From Triglochin maritima (taxonomy: Eukaryota > Streptophyta > Magnoliopsida > Alismatales > Juncaginaceae): DNA of 64,000 nt. The translations under genes and the position numbers were made by a program. The stretch spans positions 16,160,501 to 16,224,500 of the forward strand of contig OY821787.1 of assembly GCA_963682175.1 (NCBI GenBank), read 5' to 3'. Numbering within the stretch: position 1 is the stretch's first letter; each line of letters begins with the position of its first letter. Positions 22,938 through 34,155 of this stretch are shown piece after piece. The notes under the pieces were generated by a model. The model did no database searches and was not told the DNA's origin. It worked only from the letters and a program-made list of their open reading frames with translations.

Positions 22938-23711
22938 TTGTGCACTAAAAAGAGAAAATCGAACGTACCAAAGAAGGCATTCTTAACTGCAAACATAAGT
23001 TCTATTTTGTCCAACACATCTCCTATAAAATATAAGGATCCTGGATGTCCCACAATTTCATGTGCAATAGGAGATACTTTTATCAACAAAGCCCTTCTAG
23101 ACCTTGGTGCTAGTGTTAACCTACTCCCGTACTCTGTCTATGAGCAAATGAACCTTGGTCCACTAAAACCCTCTAAGACAACCCTTCAATTTGCTGATTG
23201 CTCTATTAAGAAACCAAGAGGTATAGTAGAGGATGTTTTGATCAAAGTTGGTGACTTCATTTACCCAGTGGATTTTGTCGTACTAGATACCGCACCTGTT
23301 GTAAATCCTAATCGACAAATCCCTGTAATTCTAGGCAGACCCTTTTTAGCCACTTCTGAAGCATTGATAAACTGTCGAAATGGGCTCATGCAATTATCTT
23401 TCGGGAACTTAAAAGCTGAATTTAATATCTTTCATGTTGATAGTGAGCCAGAAATAATATGCAATCAAAGTGATGTTGTGATGAGAGCACGTATCTATCA
23501 GATTTCTGAATCAAATAAATCATCACAAAATCAAAAAAGAAGTAAGAAAAAAGGGAGTAATTCTTCGACACACTCACCATCACTCGAGCAAATAAGAGAA
23601 CCAATACATGTGAGGGGTGTGGAATCTGTGCCTCAGTGCAACATGTGGAACAATTCAACTGGATACATGCACCAACATGGTGTCATTCAATCCAGTTCTG
23701 ACTATGGTTGA
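22938..23711 (+). CDS. Aspartic protease of element E
   Basis: This open frame of 257 codons contains the Athila-like protease. KYKDPGCPTISCAIGDTFIN leads into LLDLGASVNLLPYSVY with DLG at the catalytic position; ADCSIKKPRGIVEDVLIKVG and IPVILGRPFLATSEALINCR follow. It is highly similar to the protease of element A (from about 3600). The first methionine lies within ancestral coding sequence (LCTKKRK in A), so the true frame began upstream and this is a domain remnant of a gag-pro frame. The C-terminal 80 residues are Ser/Lys-rich with no known domain. Such a protease would process Gag; whether it is made is unknown. Confidence 0.75.
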   Translation: MCTKKRKSNVPKKAFLTANISSILSNTSPIKYKDPGCPTISCAIGDTFINKALLDLGASVNLLPYSVYEQMNLGPLKPSKTTLQFADCSIKKPRGIVEDVLIKVGDFIYPVDFVVLDTAPVVNPNRQIPVILGRPFLATSEALINCRNGLMQLSFGNLKAEFNIFHVDSEPEIICNQSDVVMRARIYQISESNKSSQNQKRSKKKGSNSSTHSPSLEQIREPIHVRGVESVPQCNMWNNSTGYMHQHGVIQSSSDYG

Positions 23712-24800
23712 CTCTGAGCACATTCCATCCTTCCACCGCAGTTCACCAAGGTAATAAGTGCATTTGCATACATTGAGGACAATGCATGATTTAGGTGTGG
23801 GGGGTGTTTATGTATATATTTATCTATATATCTGTTCTTTTATCTCTTTTATTAAAAAAAAATTCAATGTTTCATGACATAGCTTAAGATTGAACCACCA
23901 AAACCTATGTACAAATTGCATTAAGTTTTTTGTTCCTTATTATATAGTTCTGCTTGCAGAAACTGTGACATAAATCTAAGTTCCAAAGAAATAACCCATT
24001 ACCCTTTAAGACATGTATGCACCTAAATTGGATGAATCAAATCTTCGAAGTGGTTGATAAAAAGCAGAGGTTGAGAAAAATATACCTGGAAGTGTGGACG
24101 TCTAATAGCAATTAAGCCTTGAGGAAAATAAAAGTAAAAATAAAGGAATAAAGTGAGGAAAGCACATTCTGCAAAATGATTACAAAAGCTCAAGCCATTG
24201 AGTCACTGGTCCGTAGGGGTATCTTGAAACCCGGTAACTTGAGTCTACCAGCTCGGGATTATCGACCAAACTCGCTACACGAATGCAAAAAGGGTAAAAG
24301 TGTCAAAAAGCAAATGTGTTGAATCACGGAAGAAAAGAAAACAAAATAATACTCAAGGCCCAAAGCTAAAAGAATGATCCATGCCATGGTTGATCCGAAT
24401 GATACTTCACCACCAGAGGAGGCGTGCAAAATAATTCAAGTGATAAACATGTGTAGAAGGGTTAGTGGTGTGAATGTTGGTGGAACAAAGACCAAGTCAT
24501 ATTTTTAATGAGTTAGATTTATATAATGAGCATGCAAGAATTCTTAGTGAGATGTATAAGGTTGAGGTAGGGATATTGAGAACTATTAATGAAATATTGA
24601 ATTAAGACTTTGTGGGTGTGTCAACTGAAAACCCTCACGAGACAAAACTCGTCCTCTAAGGAAACTTGGAGGTTTAACGGCTTGTTGCACATGCTAAGTG
24701 CAACCGTGATTCCTACGAAAGTTAGTTAGGATTTCCCTGTTTTTATTTTTCGTATTTTCTGTTTTGCTAGGGACTAGCAAAATCTAGGTGTGGGGGTGTT
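23712..24800 (+). other. 3' internal region and polypurine tract of element E
   Basis: It is non-coding. It shares with element A the CATTGAGGACAATGCATGA block with AGGTGTGGGGGGTG (about 23775-23815) and the GGCTTGTTGCACATGCTAAGTGCA block (about 24678). AGGTGTGGGGGTGTT (24786-24800) is the polypurine tract. Confidence 0.8.
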
Positions 24801-26027
24801 TGATGCATTGCATACATTGCATCATATGTCTTTCATTTAGATTACTTTTATATCAATAAATGCTACTAAGGTATGTGTTTAGTCTTATTTACAGAATACA
24901 GGGACCTGAATGCAAATTACCCACATCCCGAGCATAAACGCGTGCAAAAGACTCATTTCTATCATAAAGACCAAGCTCAAGATTATCGGGTTTCAAATGG
25001 AAATGTATCCAAGCATAAAAGCATTCAAGACCTAATTACAAAAAGAACAAGGACTTAAGCACAAAAGTAGCCAGGGACTTAATTGCAAAAAGACAAGGAC
25101 CTAATTGCAATTAAAGCACCAAAATATTATCTTGGAGAAAATCTAAAGAAAAATCAATGTGGATCTCCGAATATATGAAGGAATTAATCCGGAGCTCAAA
25201 AGAATGGAAAGAATCAATCCAGACGCGCAAAGGAGGATCAAATCATACCATAAACACACAGCAAAAATCCGAATCAAATCCGACCTTATTGTGCGGCGAT
25301 TTAGCCGCACATTACATGTATAGTGCGGCGTTTCCGCCGCCCCAGAGTCGATCCGCGTCTCCAAATTTTGTCCAGTCGTGTCTGGACACGTGTACTCTCC
25401 AATTCTATACTTAGGTCTCTTGTAACAACTATAAATAGCCCCGAGAACGATGTTAGAAGGGTCCTTGGCCTTAGACCTAGTTTTTAGTTGTTGTTTTTAT
25501 TTGTAGTCTTTTCTTTAGTAATAAAATTCTGTCTTTTATTTCTTGTTTTTACTTTTCTTTTGTAATGCCTCTAGGACCCCTTCTTCCTCCCTCTATGAGT
25601 TTCTAACTCTTTTCAAAGGGTGGAGGTGACGGATTTAGGGTGAAGAGAAGATGAATAAATGTTATTATTTTAATTTCGTGATTAGTATATTTTGATTACT
25701 TGAGTTTACGTTAAATCATTTATCATGTAATGCTTCATAACTAACATGATTTATTATAAGTTTCTGAATTCTCTAATCTAAACCTTAAATCTAAAACCTC
25801 CACCCGACGGAATTCACCTCTTTGTTCTTGTTTTAGTTTTAATCGTTCATGTTTCTTGCTTTAGATAATTAAAACCCAAAAATATCAAAACCAACTTATT
25901 TCTTCTCTCCTTCTTTCCCCCAATCGAAATCACATTAATAACAAATCTCTCCCTCTTTGTGTTCGACCCGTACTTGCCACGTCTTCATTGACGCCGTGCA
26001 CTTGCGGTATAAATTTAATTCTCATCA
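24801..26027 (+). mobile_element. 3' LTR of element E
   Basis: 1227 bp, the same length as the 5' LTR. The dyad GTGCGGCGATTTAGCCGCAC is at 25291-25310. It is followed by ATGCA at 26028-26032. Confidence 0.93.
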
Positions 26028-26122
26028 ATGCACGAAACAAATCATAGAAAATTGTAATTGATCCTTATTGTGCATAAAAAATTCGAAAATATATATGTGC
26101 AATTCAACTAGAATTCCTACAG

Positions 26123-26134
26123 TGGTATCAGAGC
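26123..26134 (+). other. Primer binding site of copia D, tRNA-iMet
   Basis: TGGTATCAGAGC, 1 bp after the end of the 5' LTR, an exact match to the usual plant copia primer site. Confidence 0.9.
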
Positions 26135-27612
26135 TTAGGGTTCAATTTTCTAATGATTTGAAACTATAAACAAATTTAGTTTACCATCTAGGGTTCGAAC
26201 AATTCGATTTTCCATTTTTTCGGTCTTTAAATGTTTTGTTGGAATAATTCTTTGTAATAATTCATTTTGAATGTTTTAAGTGGTTTAAAACATGGCATGT
26301 AATTATTAGAATTATCATTTAGACATAAGTCTAACTTGCAATAATTTCGTTTTAAGCATAAACGATTGTTTTGTAAGAGAATCAACAAAACCGAAAAACC
26401 TGCGGTTCGTCTTTCCTTTTAGGAAATTGGATGGACAGCGGTTCAAAATTGTTTTTGAACTTGTGGATGGATGAAAAACGTTTTTAATGGATTTCAAAAT
26501 GTTTTTCAAAGAATTGTTTGAGATTCTAGATGATTGATAAACTAGGTTATATAGTTTATAGCAATATTGCTTGCATGGATACTCGAGTTGTCTTTGCAGG
26601 AATTGTGAGTTTATATGTTCCAAATCAGCACCTATGAATGTTTGTAATTATTATTATTATACAAGGGCTTATTTATATGTAAATGCTAAATTCTCTCTTT
26701 CTATCTATAATTGCATTGCATTTGAGAGGTTTTACATAGGACTTGTACTAGTCGGTTTTTATCGAATGTGAGGAGCATGTTTATTTTCTGTAAAATCTAC
26801 ATCTCCGGTGCAAGAGGAAGTCGCCGCTGTAGCGCATCGATCGAGGATCGAGGCGCATGGATCGAGGATCAAGGATCAAAGGGAACATATAAACTCACAC
26901 GATGTGGATTGTGTGAATGGTTTAATTTCTGCTATGCATGTGATGAATGTGATTGAATGTTAGGATGTGTATGAATGATAATATGCATTATAACCTAAAA
27001 TTCCGAATCACATGTTAATATATGAAATTTTCCAACAAAATTAAGAGTAATTTTCCTCCTTATTTCATCCACTAGCAGCCATCGATCGGGGGATACTCTG
27101 CTCGCCCTTAGCGGGAGATAGCTCCCTCCATCTTTGGGAATAGTGGGAGATATAATGGTTGTCTATTGTTGTGCCACGATTAGATATATGAGGTGCGTTT
27201 CACCCTAGTGAACCCCAAGTATGCTTAGTTGTGAATACAATGGATAAACGTATCTCGTATCAAATGAAAAAAAGTTTTCTTAACATTACCTAGAGCCCTC
27301 GCTCGGTTTTGGGAAAAAGTTTTTCTTAACGAGGATAGGTCGTATTCCCTCATAATTAAAACGACAAGAATCACAAGAGTTTGAAGATGCTAATGTGGCT
27401 AAAATTCAAAAAGGTTGTGATTAGAAAATGCTTTTCTTACCTTGATATTGCAATGTATTCGATAGCCCTTAGCTAGTCTATATTACAATTGACGGGATCT
27501 TGGATTGTTGCATTTATAGGCAAAATTTTTTATTTGCAGCATTTACATTTGTATGTATGTATGATAAACATAAAATTGGCATTAAAATCCTGTATGATTT
27601 ATTTTGTAGAAA
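26135..27612 (+). other. Untranslated leader of copia D
   Basis: About 1.5 kb of AT-rich sequence with no recognised gene. A CGATCGAGGATC repeat cluster (GATCGAGGATC-GATCGAGGATCAAGGATC) lies near 26835-26880. Confidence 0.65.
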
Positions 27613-30600
27613 ATGTCGAACATCCAACCTATCGTACGGTCCATGATAGAAAAACACCCTTTAGCAAATGATGACTCAAACTTCATAAGTTGGCAACTCA
27701 AACTCAACATCGTGTTAATGTTTGAGAAACTGTCTCACATTTTGGAAGGTCCAATCCCAAAATGGAATGAGAGATTAACAGATGAAGAGAAAGAGGCTAA
27801 AGCCAAGTGGGAAGACCAAGAGAACCAAGTTCACGGTCTCATGCTAGCATCCATGGGTGACTCGCTTCAAGCGAAATACTTGGATTCAAAACCCAAGAAG
27901 ACCATGGAGGCTTTGTCTAAGATGTTCATGGATAGTGCCCGAAAGGAGCGCTATAAGACCACCATCGCACTTACAAGGTGCCATATGGCGGAGGGAACAT
28001 CGGTATCCATGCATTTTCTCACGATGCAAGGGTACCTTGAGAAGTTGGCAAAGCTCTCTTCACCAATGCCCGAGGATATTGCTGAAGATATGATTCTTGG
28101 CTCTCTAGCCCCGTCGTTTAAGGACTTTGTGATGCACTATCACGTGCGTGAAAAAGTGGTGAGTCTTGAGGAGCTGCACAACGCTCTCAAAACTGCTGAA
28201 GTTGACATGGGCAAGGGTAGGGACAAGCATGTCCTTGCCGTCCACTGGAGGAGCCAAAAGATTGGTAAAGGAAAGGGCAAATCTACCAAAAGTGGTTCAA
28301 TCAAGAGCAACGGAGTAGGAGGTGCTCGTGCAAGTGCCTCGAGGGGGAAATCTCAGAAATCTCCAACTCCCAATACGGAGTGCTTTCACTGCGGTGAAAA
28401 AGGACACATCCGGCCAAATTGCCCCAAGTACAAGGAAGACCTTGACAACGGAGTGATTGAACCTCGACGCTCCAAAAAGGCCAAAGGTATATTTGTTATT
28501 GAAATAAATTTAGCCACCTCTGTCCAGGATTGGGTAATTGATACCGGATCTTGTGCTCACATAGTTTCTAATGTGCAACTACTCATGGATAGGAAGGAAC
28601 TCGTAAGGAACGAGGTAGAATTGAAGGTTGGAAATGGTGCGAACGTTTCTGTGGTTGCACAAGGTTCTGTGGTGATTCAATTATGTAGTGGTTTAAATTT
28701 ATGTCTAAAGAATGTTTATTATGTGCCTTCGATTAGCAAGAACATTATTTCTGTATCATGTTTAGATATGGATAATTTTAGTATAAATATTTCAAGATCT
28801 TGCTTGTCTATATCGAAGAATGGTGTTTTCTATGCAAATGCATTCATAAGGAATGGTCTCTATTTGCTTGAATTGAATAATAAACAAATCTTTAATATCA
28901 ATAACAAAAGACTTAAGACCACTTACGAGAATGATACTCTCTTGTGTCACTATCGACTTGGTCACATAAATGAAAAGCGCATCAAGAAATTGCAAGAAGC
29001 TAACCTTCTTGCTCTACTTGATTTTAAATCATTGGAGACATGCCAACCATGTTTAATGGGAAAAATGACCAAAAGGCCTTTCAAGAAGAAAGGTCCAAGG
29101 GCGAGTGGCTTGTTGGATTTGATACATTCCGATGTATGTGGTCCAATGAGTACTAGTGCACGAGATGGTTTCAGGTACTTCATTACGTTCACGGATGATT
29201 ATAGTCGTTATGGCTATGTTTATCTAATGAGAAACAAAAGTGAATCCTTTGACAAGTTCAAAGAATTCAAGAATGAAGTAGAGAACCAACTCGACAAGAA
29301 AATCAAGTCTCTACGAACGGATCGTGGAGGTGAGTACTTAAGTGCCGATTTTGACTCATACCTAAAGGAGTTTGGTATTGTACCTCAACTCACCCCTCCC
29401 GGTACACCTCAGTGGAATGGGGTATCCGAAAGGAGGAATAGGACATTGCTCGACATGGTTTCGGTCAATGATGAGTCATGCAGAATTACCTCTTTACTTT
29501 TGGAGTTATGCACTACAAACTGCGGCTTACACACTAAATAATGTTTTATCCAAATCCGTGGAGAAAACTCCTTATGAGCTATGGAGTGGTAAAACACCCA
29601 AGCTCAATTTTCTCAAGATTTGGGGTTGTGAGGCTTACGTCAAGAAATTGATGTCGACCAAACTTCAACCAAAAGCGGATAAGTGCTTCTTTATTGGTTA
29701 TCCTCGTGAGACAAGAGGATACTACTTTTGGCATATCACCTCCAATTGAGTGATTGTGGAGAGGGATGCCACATTTCTGGAAAAGAAATTTATGGAAAGA
29801 GTAAAAAGTAGTGGGAGTAGGGTTGTGCTTGAGGAAACTCAAGATACTCTACAAGATCATGACATGAATGATGACATTCAAGATCATGAAGGCCCAACCG
29901 AGGTTCCTTTGGTTAGTGGGAGCATGAGTGAGAGACCCTCGCAAGAAATTGTGAGAAAAAACTCAATCTTCCCCACCAAGTGTACGTTCGAGAATCGAAC
30001 ACGAACCAATTCCGTAAGAAATTGTGGAAGAAGTTCGAGAAGTACACGTAGAACCAAAAGAACTTAGAAGGTCAACGAGGGAAAGAAAGAAACCCGACTT
30101 GTATCTGGGACTTCATGAAATCATGGTACTTGATACCAATGATCCATTGACCTTCCAAGAAGCAATGGAAAGAAAAGACTCCAAACTATGGTTTAAAGCC
30201 ATGGAATCCGAAATAGAATCCATGTATGATAATCAAGTGTGGAACTTAGTTGACCTTCCTCAAGGGAAAAAGGCCATTCAAAATAAATGGGTTTTCAAGA
30301 GGAAGATAGACATGGATGAGAACTTGACAACCTACAAAGCGAGGCTTGTAGCGAAGGGTTTCACTCAAGTTCAAGGAATTGAGTATGATGAAACTTTTTC
30401 ACCAGTTGACATGTTCAAGTCTATTCGGATAATGCTCACTTTTGCTGCATTTCATGATTATGAAATATGGCAAATGGATGTCAAAACGGCGTTCCTTAAT
30501 GGGAACTTGAAAGAGGATGAGTACATGATGCAGCCTCAAGGTTTTGAAGATCCAAGAATAGCGAGAAGGTATGCAAGCTTCAAAGATCCATTTATGGATT

Positions 30601-31444
30601 GAAGCAAGCATCAAGGAGTTGGAACAAATGCTTTGACGAGGAAGTGAAGAAGCTTCACTTCATTCAAAGTAAGGAAGAACCTTGTATATACAAGAAGGTT
30701 AGTGGGAGCCATGTAGTATTCCTAATCTTATATGTCGATGACATATTGCTCATGGGAAATCATATTCCTTTGCTTGAGCAAACGAGAAGTTCATTGAAAT
30801 CTGCATTTTCAATGAAAGATATGGGTGAGGCTTAATACATCTTGGGAATCAAGATATATTGAGATAGATCTCGTGGACTCATTGGCCTCAGTCAACGTGC
30901 AAACGTTGACAAGGTCTTGGAAAGGTTCAAGATGAACAACTCCAAAAAGGGCAGTGTGCCAATGAGTATGGGTGTGCAACTCAAGAAGTCTCAACGTGCG
31001 CAATCACGTAAGGACTTAGAGTACATGAAGGATGTCCCTTATGCTTCAGCAATTGGGTCGATCATGTACACGATGACTTGCACAGGACCTGATGTCTCGT
31101 ATGCTTTAAGCGTGACAAGTCGTCACCAATCCAACGTAGGTCCTGAGCAATGGACTGTGGTCAAGAATATCCTGAAGTACCTTAACCGGACTAAGGATAA
31201 GATTCTTGTTTATGGAGGACAAAGGGAGTTGATACCCGAGGGATACTCGGATGCGAGTTTCATGAGTGATCAAGATGATAGAAGGTCGCAATCAGGATAT
31301 GTCTTTCTTCTGAATGGTGGAGCTATGAGTTGGCGTAGCTATGAATGGCAAACCACTACGGCCGATTCAACCACCGCTTCAGAAGTAATGGATGTCGCTG
31401 AAGCGAGCAAGAAAGGAGTGTGGATTAAGAAGTTCCTTGAATAG
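27613..31444 (+). pseudogene. gag-pol of copia D, frameshifted and with stops
   Basis: A 642-codon frame starts at 27613 (MSNIQPIVRSMIEKHPLAND) and holds Gag, the zinc knuckle CFHCGEKGHIRPNC (about 28382-28422), protease WVIDTGSCAHIV, pre-integrase CQPCLMGKMTKRPF and integrase ([31 protein letters not shown]). A one-base insertion near 29460 shifts the frame. A CGA-to-TGA stop follows at 29747 (B has CGA there). Another shift near 30000 precedes RT (IQNKWVFKRKIDMDENLTTY, QMDVKTAFLNG). A further shift lies near 30590, then YVDDILLMGN (about 30730), stops at 30833 and 30859, and RNase H with GYSDASFMSDQDDRRSQSGY and TTASEV. It ends at TAG 31442-31444. All domains of an autonomous copia element are recognisable, but the copy is dead. 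Confidence 0.9.
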
Positions 31445-31508
31445 CTTGGAGGAGTTCCCACGAGCGAGGGACCCATTGAGCTATTTTGCAATAATAGTGC
31501 ATCTATCC

Positions 31509-31836
31509 CGCCTACACGCGCAACTCATTAACTGCTCTGGAGTGGCGCTTGCAGCGGTGTACACGCATCTGTTTTCTTTCTACTCGAGCGTGGGTGCTTT
31601 GTTGCCTTGTTTCGTTCAGAGCATCGGATTCGAGACCTTACGTCTTTTATTTGTCCTGTGTTTCTATATGTTTCTACATCATCATATTATGGTGGTCTTT
31701 CTCACTCTTTATTCATTTTCGATTCACCAGGATGAAAAACGGATGCCCGTGCAACCTCTTACTTTCTTACCGTTGCTTGGTTCTACCACTTCATCAGTCA
31801 GGGCCCAATGGTCAAAATCTGAGTTTGATCCTGGCT
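31509..31836 (+). other. Probable mitochondrial DNA insert inside the RNase H region of copia D
   Basis: Copia B reads continuously here (about 35110-35140), while D has about 330 bp of unrelated sequence and lacks about 15 bp of element sequence. The right end, AAAATCTGAGTTTGATCCTG followed by GCTC (31815-31836), matches the known 5' start of plant mitochondrial rrn18, preceded by GTC as in those genes. The insert stops within the first about 20 bases of the rRNA. The remaining 300 bp I cannot assign; upstream mitochondrial sequence is a reasonable inference. Confidence 0.65.
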
Positions 31837-32107
31837 CCTAGATCACACCACAAAGTGAAGTACATGGATCAAAAGTATTTTGTCACACGTGACTTCATTG
31901 ACGAAGGCAAAATAAATCTATTATGGGTGGAAATCATTCACAAAACCCTTATCCCAAGCCAAGGGCGAAATGCATTTCGAGTCCATGGGATTGAGGAACC
32001 ATGTAGATTGGCTTGATGATTGATATGTAATGGGGTTTACCCTGGTTATTATTGTTTTATGCATTGAGTATGTATGTGAAAGAAAACGTTAATAACAAGT
32101 GGGAGAT
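31837..32107 (+). pseudogene. End of RNase H and polypurine tract of copia D
   Basis: It is collinear with the end of Pol in copia B (SHHKVKYM, YFVTRDFID, EMHFESMGLRNHV), followed by non-coding sequence and the polypurine tract AACAAGTGGGAGAT (32094-32107). Confidence 0.8.
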
Positions 32108-34151
32108 TGAAGGGATTGTGTTCCAAAAGTTTTACTTTTAAATGTCAATTATTATGAATTGAATGAGAAATCATTTTGTTCCTTGTTTATGTTATTCGTC
32201 TTTAGAAGTGTTAAGGAAGAGGCTCTTGGTCCTTAACCGTAGAGCTCTAAAAGATAATGGTTTACATAAAACAAAAGATATTCGCAATCATGATAATTAA
32301 CATGGGACATTAATTACCGAGTTAAGATTGTCGTGTTGGTCATAGATCATTGTAGCTCTACAAGTGAGTGACAACACGGGTACACAAAAGAGGAAAATAC
32401 TACTTTTGTATACTGAATAGGCCTAATAAGTAAAACATTATAGAATTGTGTTTTCTGTGTCATTAATGTTTTACTGTGTCATTGGTCATTTGATATGAGA
32501 CTTATATCCGATCACTTAAGAAATGCTTGATTAGACTAGTGTCTTGAGCTATCGATACGTGTAGTGTGAAGGCATTGGTTGGTTAAGTATGACTTTTGTT
32601 TGAGAAGATAGTTAGTCAAAAGATTATCATTGCTCCTCTTGATTGAGTGATGATATTAGTGGGCCCCTTGATAAAGCAAAGTTATAATGTGCACAATGTG
32701 ATTTGAGTTAAGTCACATATTTATATCTAGCTTAAAGAGATCAAGAAATGAATACTAATACAAAGATGACACAATACTACTTTGTGTGTATTCTTAATAT
32801 CATGAGGCAAGGGACGGACACAAGTGGTGCACTCCATCACTAAATGGATCGGGGTTTTGGTTCGAGTGGAATTAAGACATCTAACTAATTGGGAGCTATA
32901 ATGTGTAGCTAGATACCGCTTATAGCTTGTGATATTAAGCTCTTAATATCACCGCCAACTTAGTTTAGATCCTCCCATAGGTCACACCACAAAACTGGGA
33001 AACAAGAAATGAGGATTTTGAGTTCATAAGGTGTGTCAGGTTTCATGTAGAAAATATGACACATGTGGTGAACAAGCAAAATCAAAATTATGTTGTGATT
33101 AATAACATAATTAGAATCTAAATTAAATTCATATGTGATGTAAATATTATGGGGTGTAATGATTTATCATTACATAGGATAAACCGAAATTTGTGAACTT
33201 ACTACTAATCCCGAAATGTCAAATTTTGTAGGGGTTAAACCGAAATTTGACTAGTCTGCAGTACTGTGCAAAAACGGTCGACCGCTAAACGGTAAACGGT
33301 CGACCGAATGTTGCACGGTCGACCGGATGTGTCTCGACCGATAACAGGGAATTTCGTCTGTTCGTTTTCGGTCGACCGAGTATATGAGTCGGTCGACCGA
33401 ACATTGCGATGGAATATTTTTCTGTTACGAACGGTTGACCGAGTTATTAATGGTCGACCGAAACTTGGTCTAAACGGTAGACCGAACCTCCAAACGGTCG
33501 ACCGGTCCAGACGGTTTTCTGCAGAATTAATTTAAGAATTAATTAGATCATGCATGGAATTGGTCCATAACTGATTTAATTCGTGGTTGAGATTATTTGT
33601 TAGCAAATAATGGATGGTTAGACGGAAGTTTGCATTAAATCATGGGCAAGAGGTTGCACATGAATATGTAATTTGGAGATAACTTATAAATACAAGTTTA
33701 TCTCATTACCTTATTAATTAATTCATTATCTTCTTGTGCAAACATCTCTCTCCATAATTCTCCACAAATTTCCTTAATTCTTGAGTTTAGTTTTAGTTTT
33801 CAGAGATCTTCTTCTCAAGGGAACTAAAGAGGGGTTAGTAGTTAGATTCTAAACCCTATTGGAGATTGAGAGGCTAGCTCTTCTCTCTCCGATCTTGTTT
33901 AGAGTTTGGTGAATACTCGGGGGCATCCGACGCAGCGACAAGCATCCTCAACGTCTTCGGATCATCAAGAAGTTTTAGAGAACTTCTAGGTATGAAATTC
34001 GGAGCCCATGTTTGTTTTAATAAAGTTTTGAAACTAGTTCTTAAAACAAACCGATGCATGTATGAAACAAATCATAGAAAATTGTAATTGATCCTTATTG
34101 TGCATAAAAATTTCGAATATATATATGTGCAATTAAACTAGAAATCCTACA
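32108..34151 (+). mobile_element. 3' LTR of copia D
   Basis: A 2044-bp LTR begins TGAAGGGATTG and ends AATCCTACA, followed by ATGT. It holds the CGGTCGACCG array at 33270-33520 (seven exact GGTCGACCG by eye) and a TATAAATA at 33685-33692. It is intact, unlike the 5' LTR, and serves as the reference for the family. Confidence 0.93.
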
Positions 34152-34155
34152 ATGT

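Larger units (their letters stand above)
20744..26027 (+). mobile_element. Gypsy-type element E, complete but without pol, TSD ATGCA
   Basis: The 5284-bp element inserted into the 5' LTR of copia D. LTRs of 1227 bp each lie at 20744-21970 and 24801-26027, with ATGCA at 20739-20743 and 26028-26032. About a dozen differences separate the LTRs by eye (about 1 percent), so the insertion is young. The internal 2.8 kb has a tRNA-Asp primer site, a degraded gag tail, a protease frame and a polypurine tract; no RT, RNase H or integrase was seen. Confidence 0.95.
17803..26121 (+). mobile_element. 5' LTR of copia D (in three pieces)
   Basis: The pieces are 17803 to about 18245, 19381-20743 and 26033-26121, recognised by collinearity with the 3' LTR at 32108-34151. 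It begins TGAAGGGAATG and ends ATTCCTACA. About 95 bp corresponding to roughly 32550-32645 is missing at the E1 junction, and a further segment is missing near 20290 relative to the 3' LTR. The middle piece has the CGGTCGACCG array (20035-20295) and a TATAAATA near 20368. Confidence 0.88.
17803..34151 (+). mobile_element. Copia element D with long LTRs, TSD ATGT, itself invaded
   Basis: A Ty1/copia element of the same family as B inserted into the RT of B. The 5' LTR spans 17803-26121 including insertions E1 and E. The internal part is 26122-32107 and the 3' LTR is 32108-34151. ATGT flanks it at 17799-17802 and 34152-34155; the fifth expected duplicated base differs (GATGT against AATGT). LTRs of about 2 kb are long for copia. 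Confidence 0.92.

Noticed and set aside
31811..31836. An rRNA gene start (small-subunit rRNA)
   Set aside because: Only about 20 bases of the rRNA are present and it continues into copia sequence, so it is an insert fragment and not a gene.
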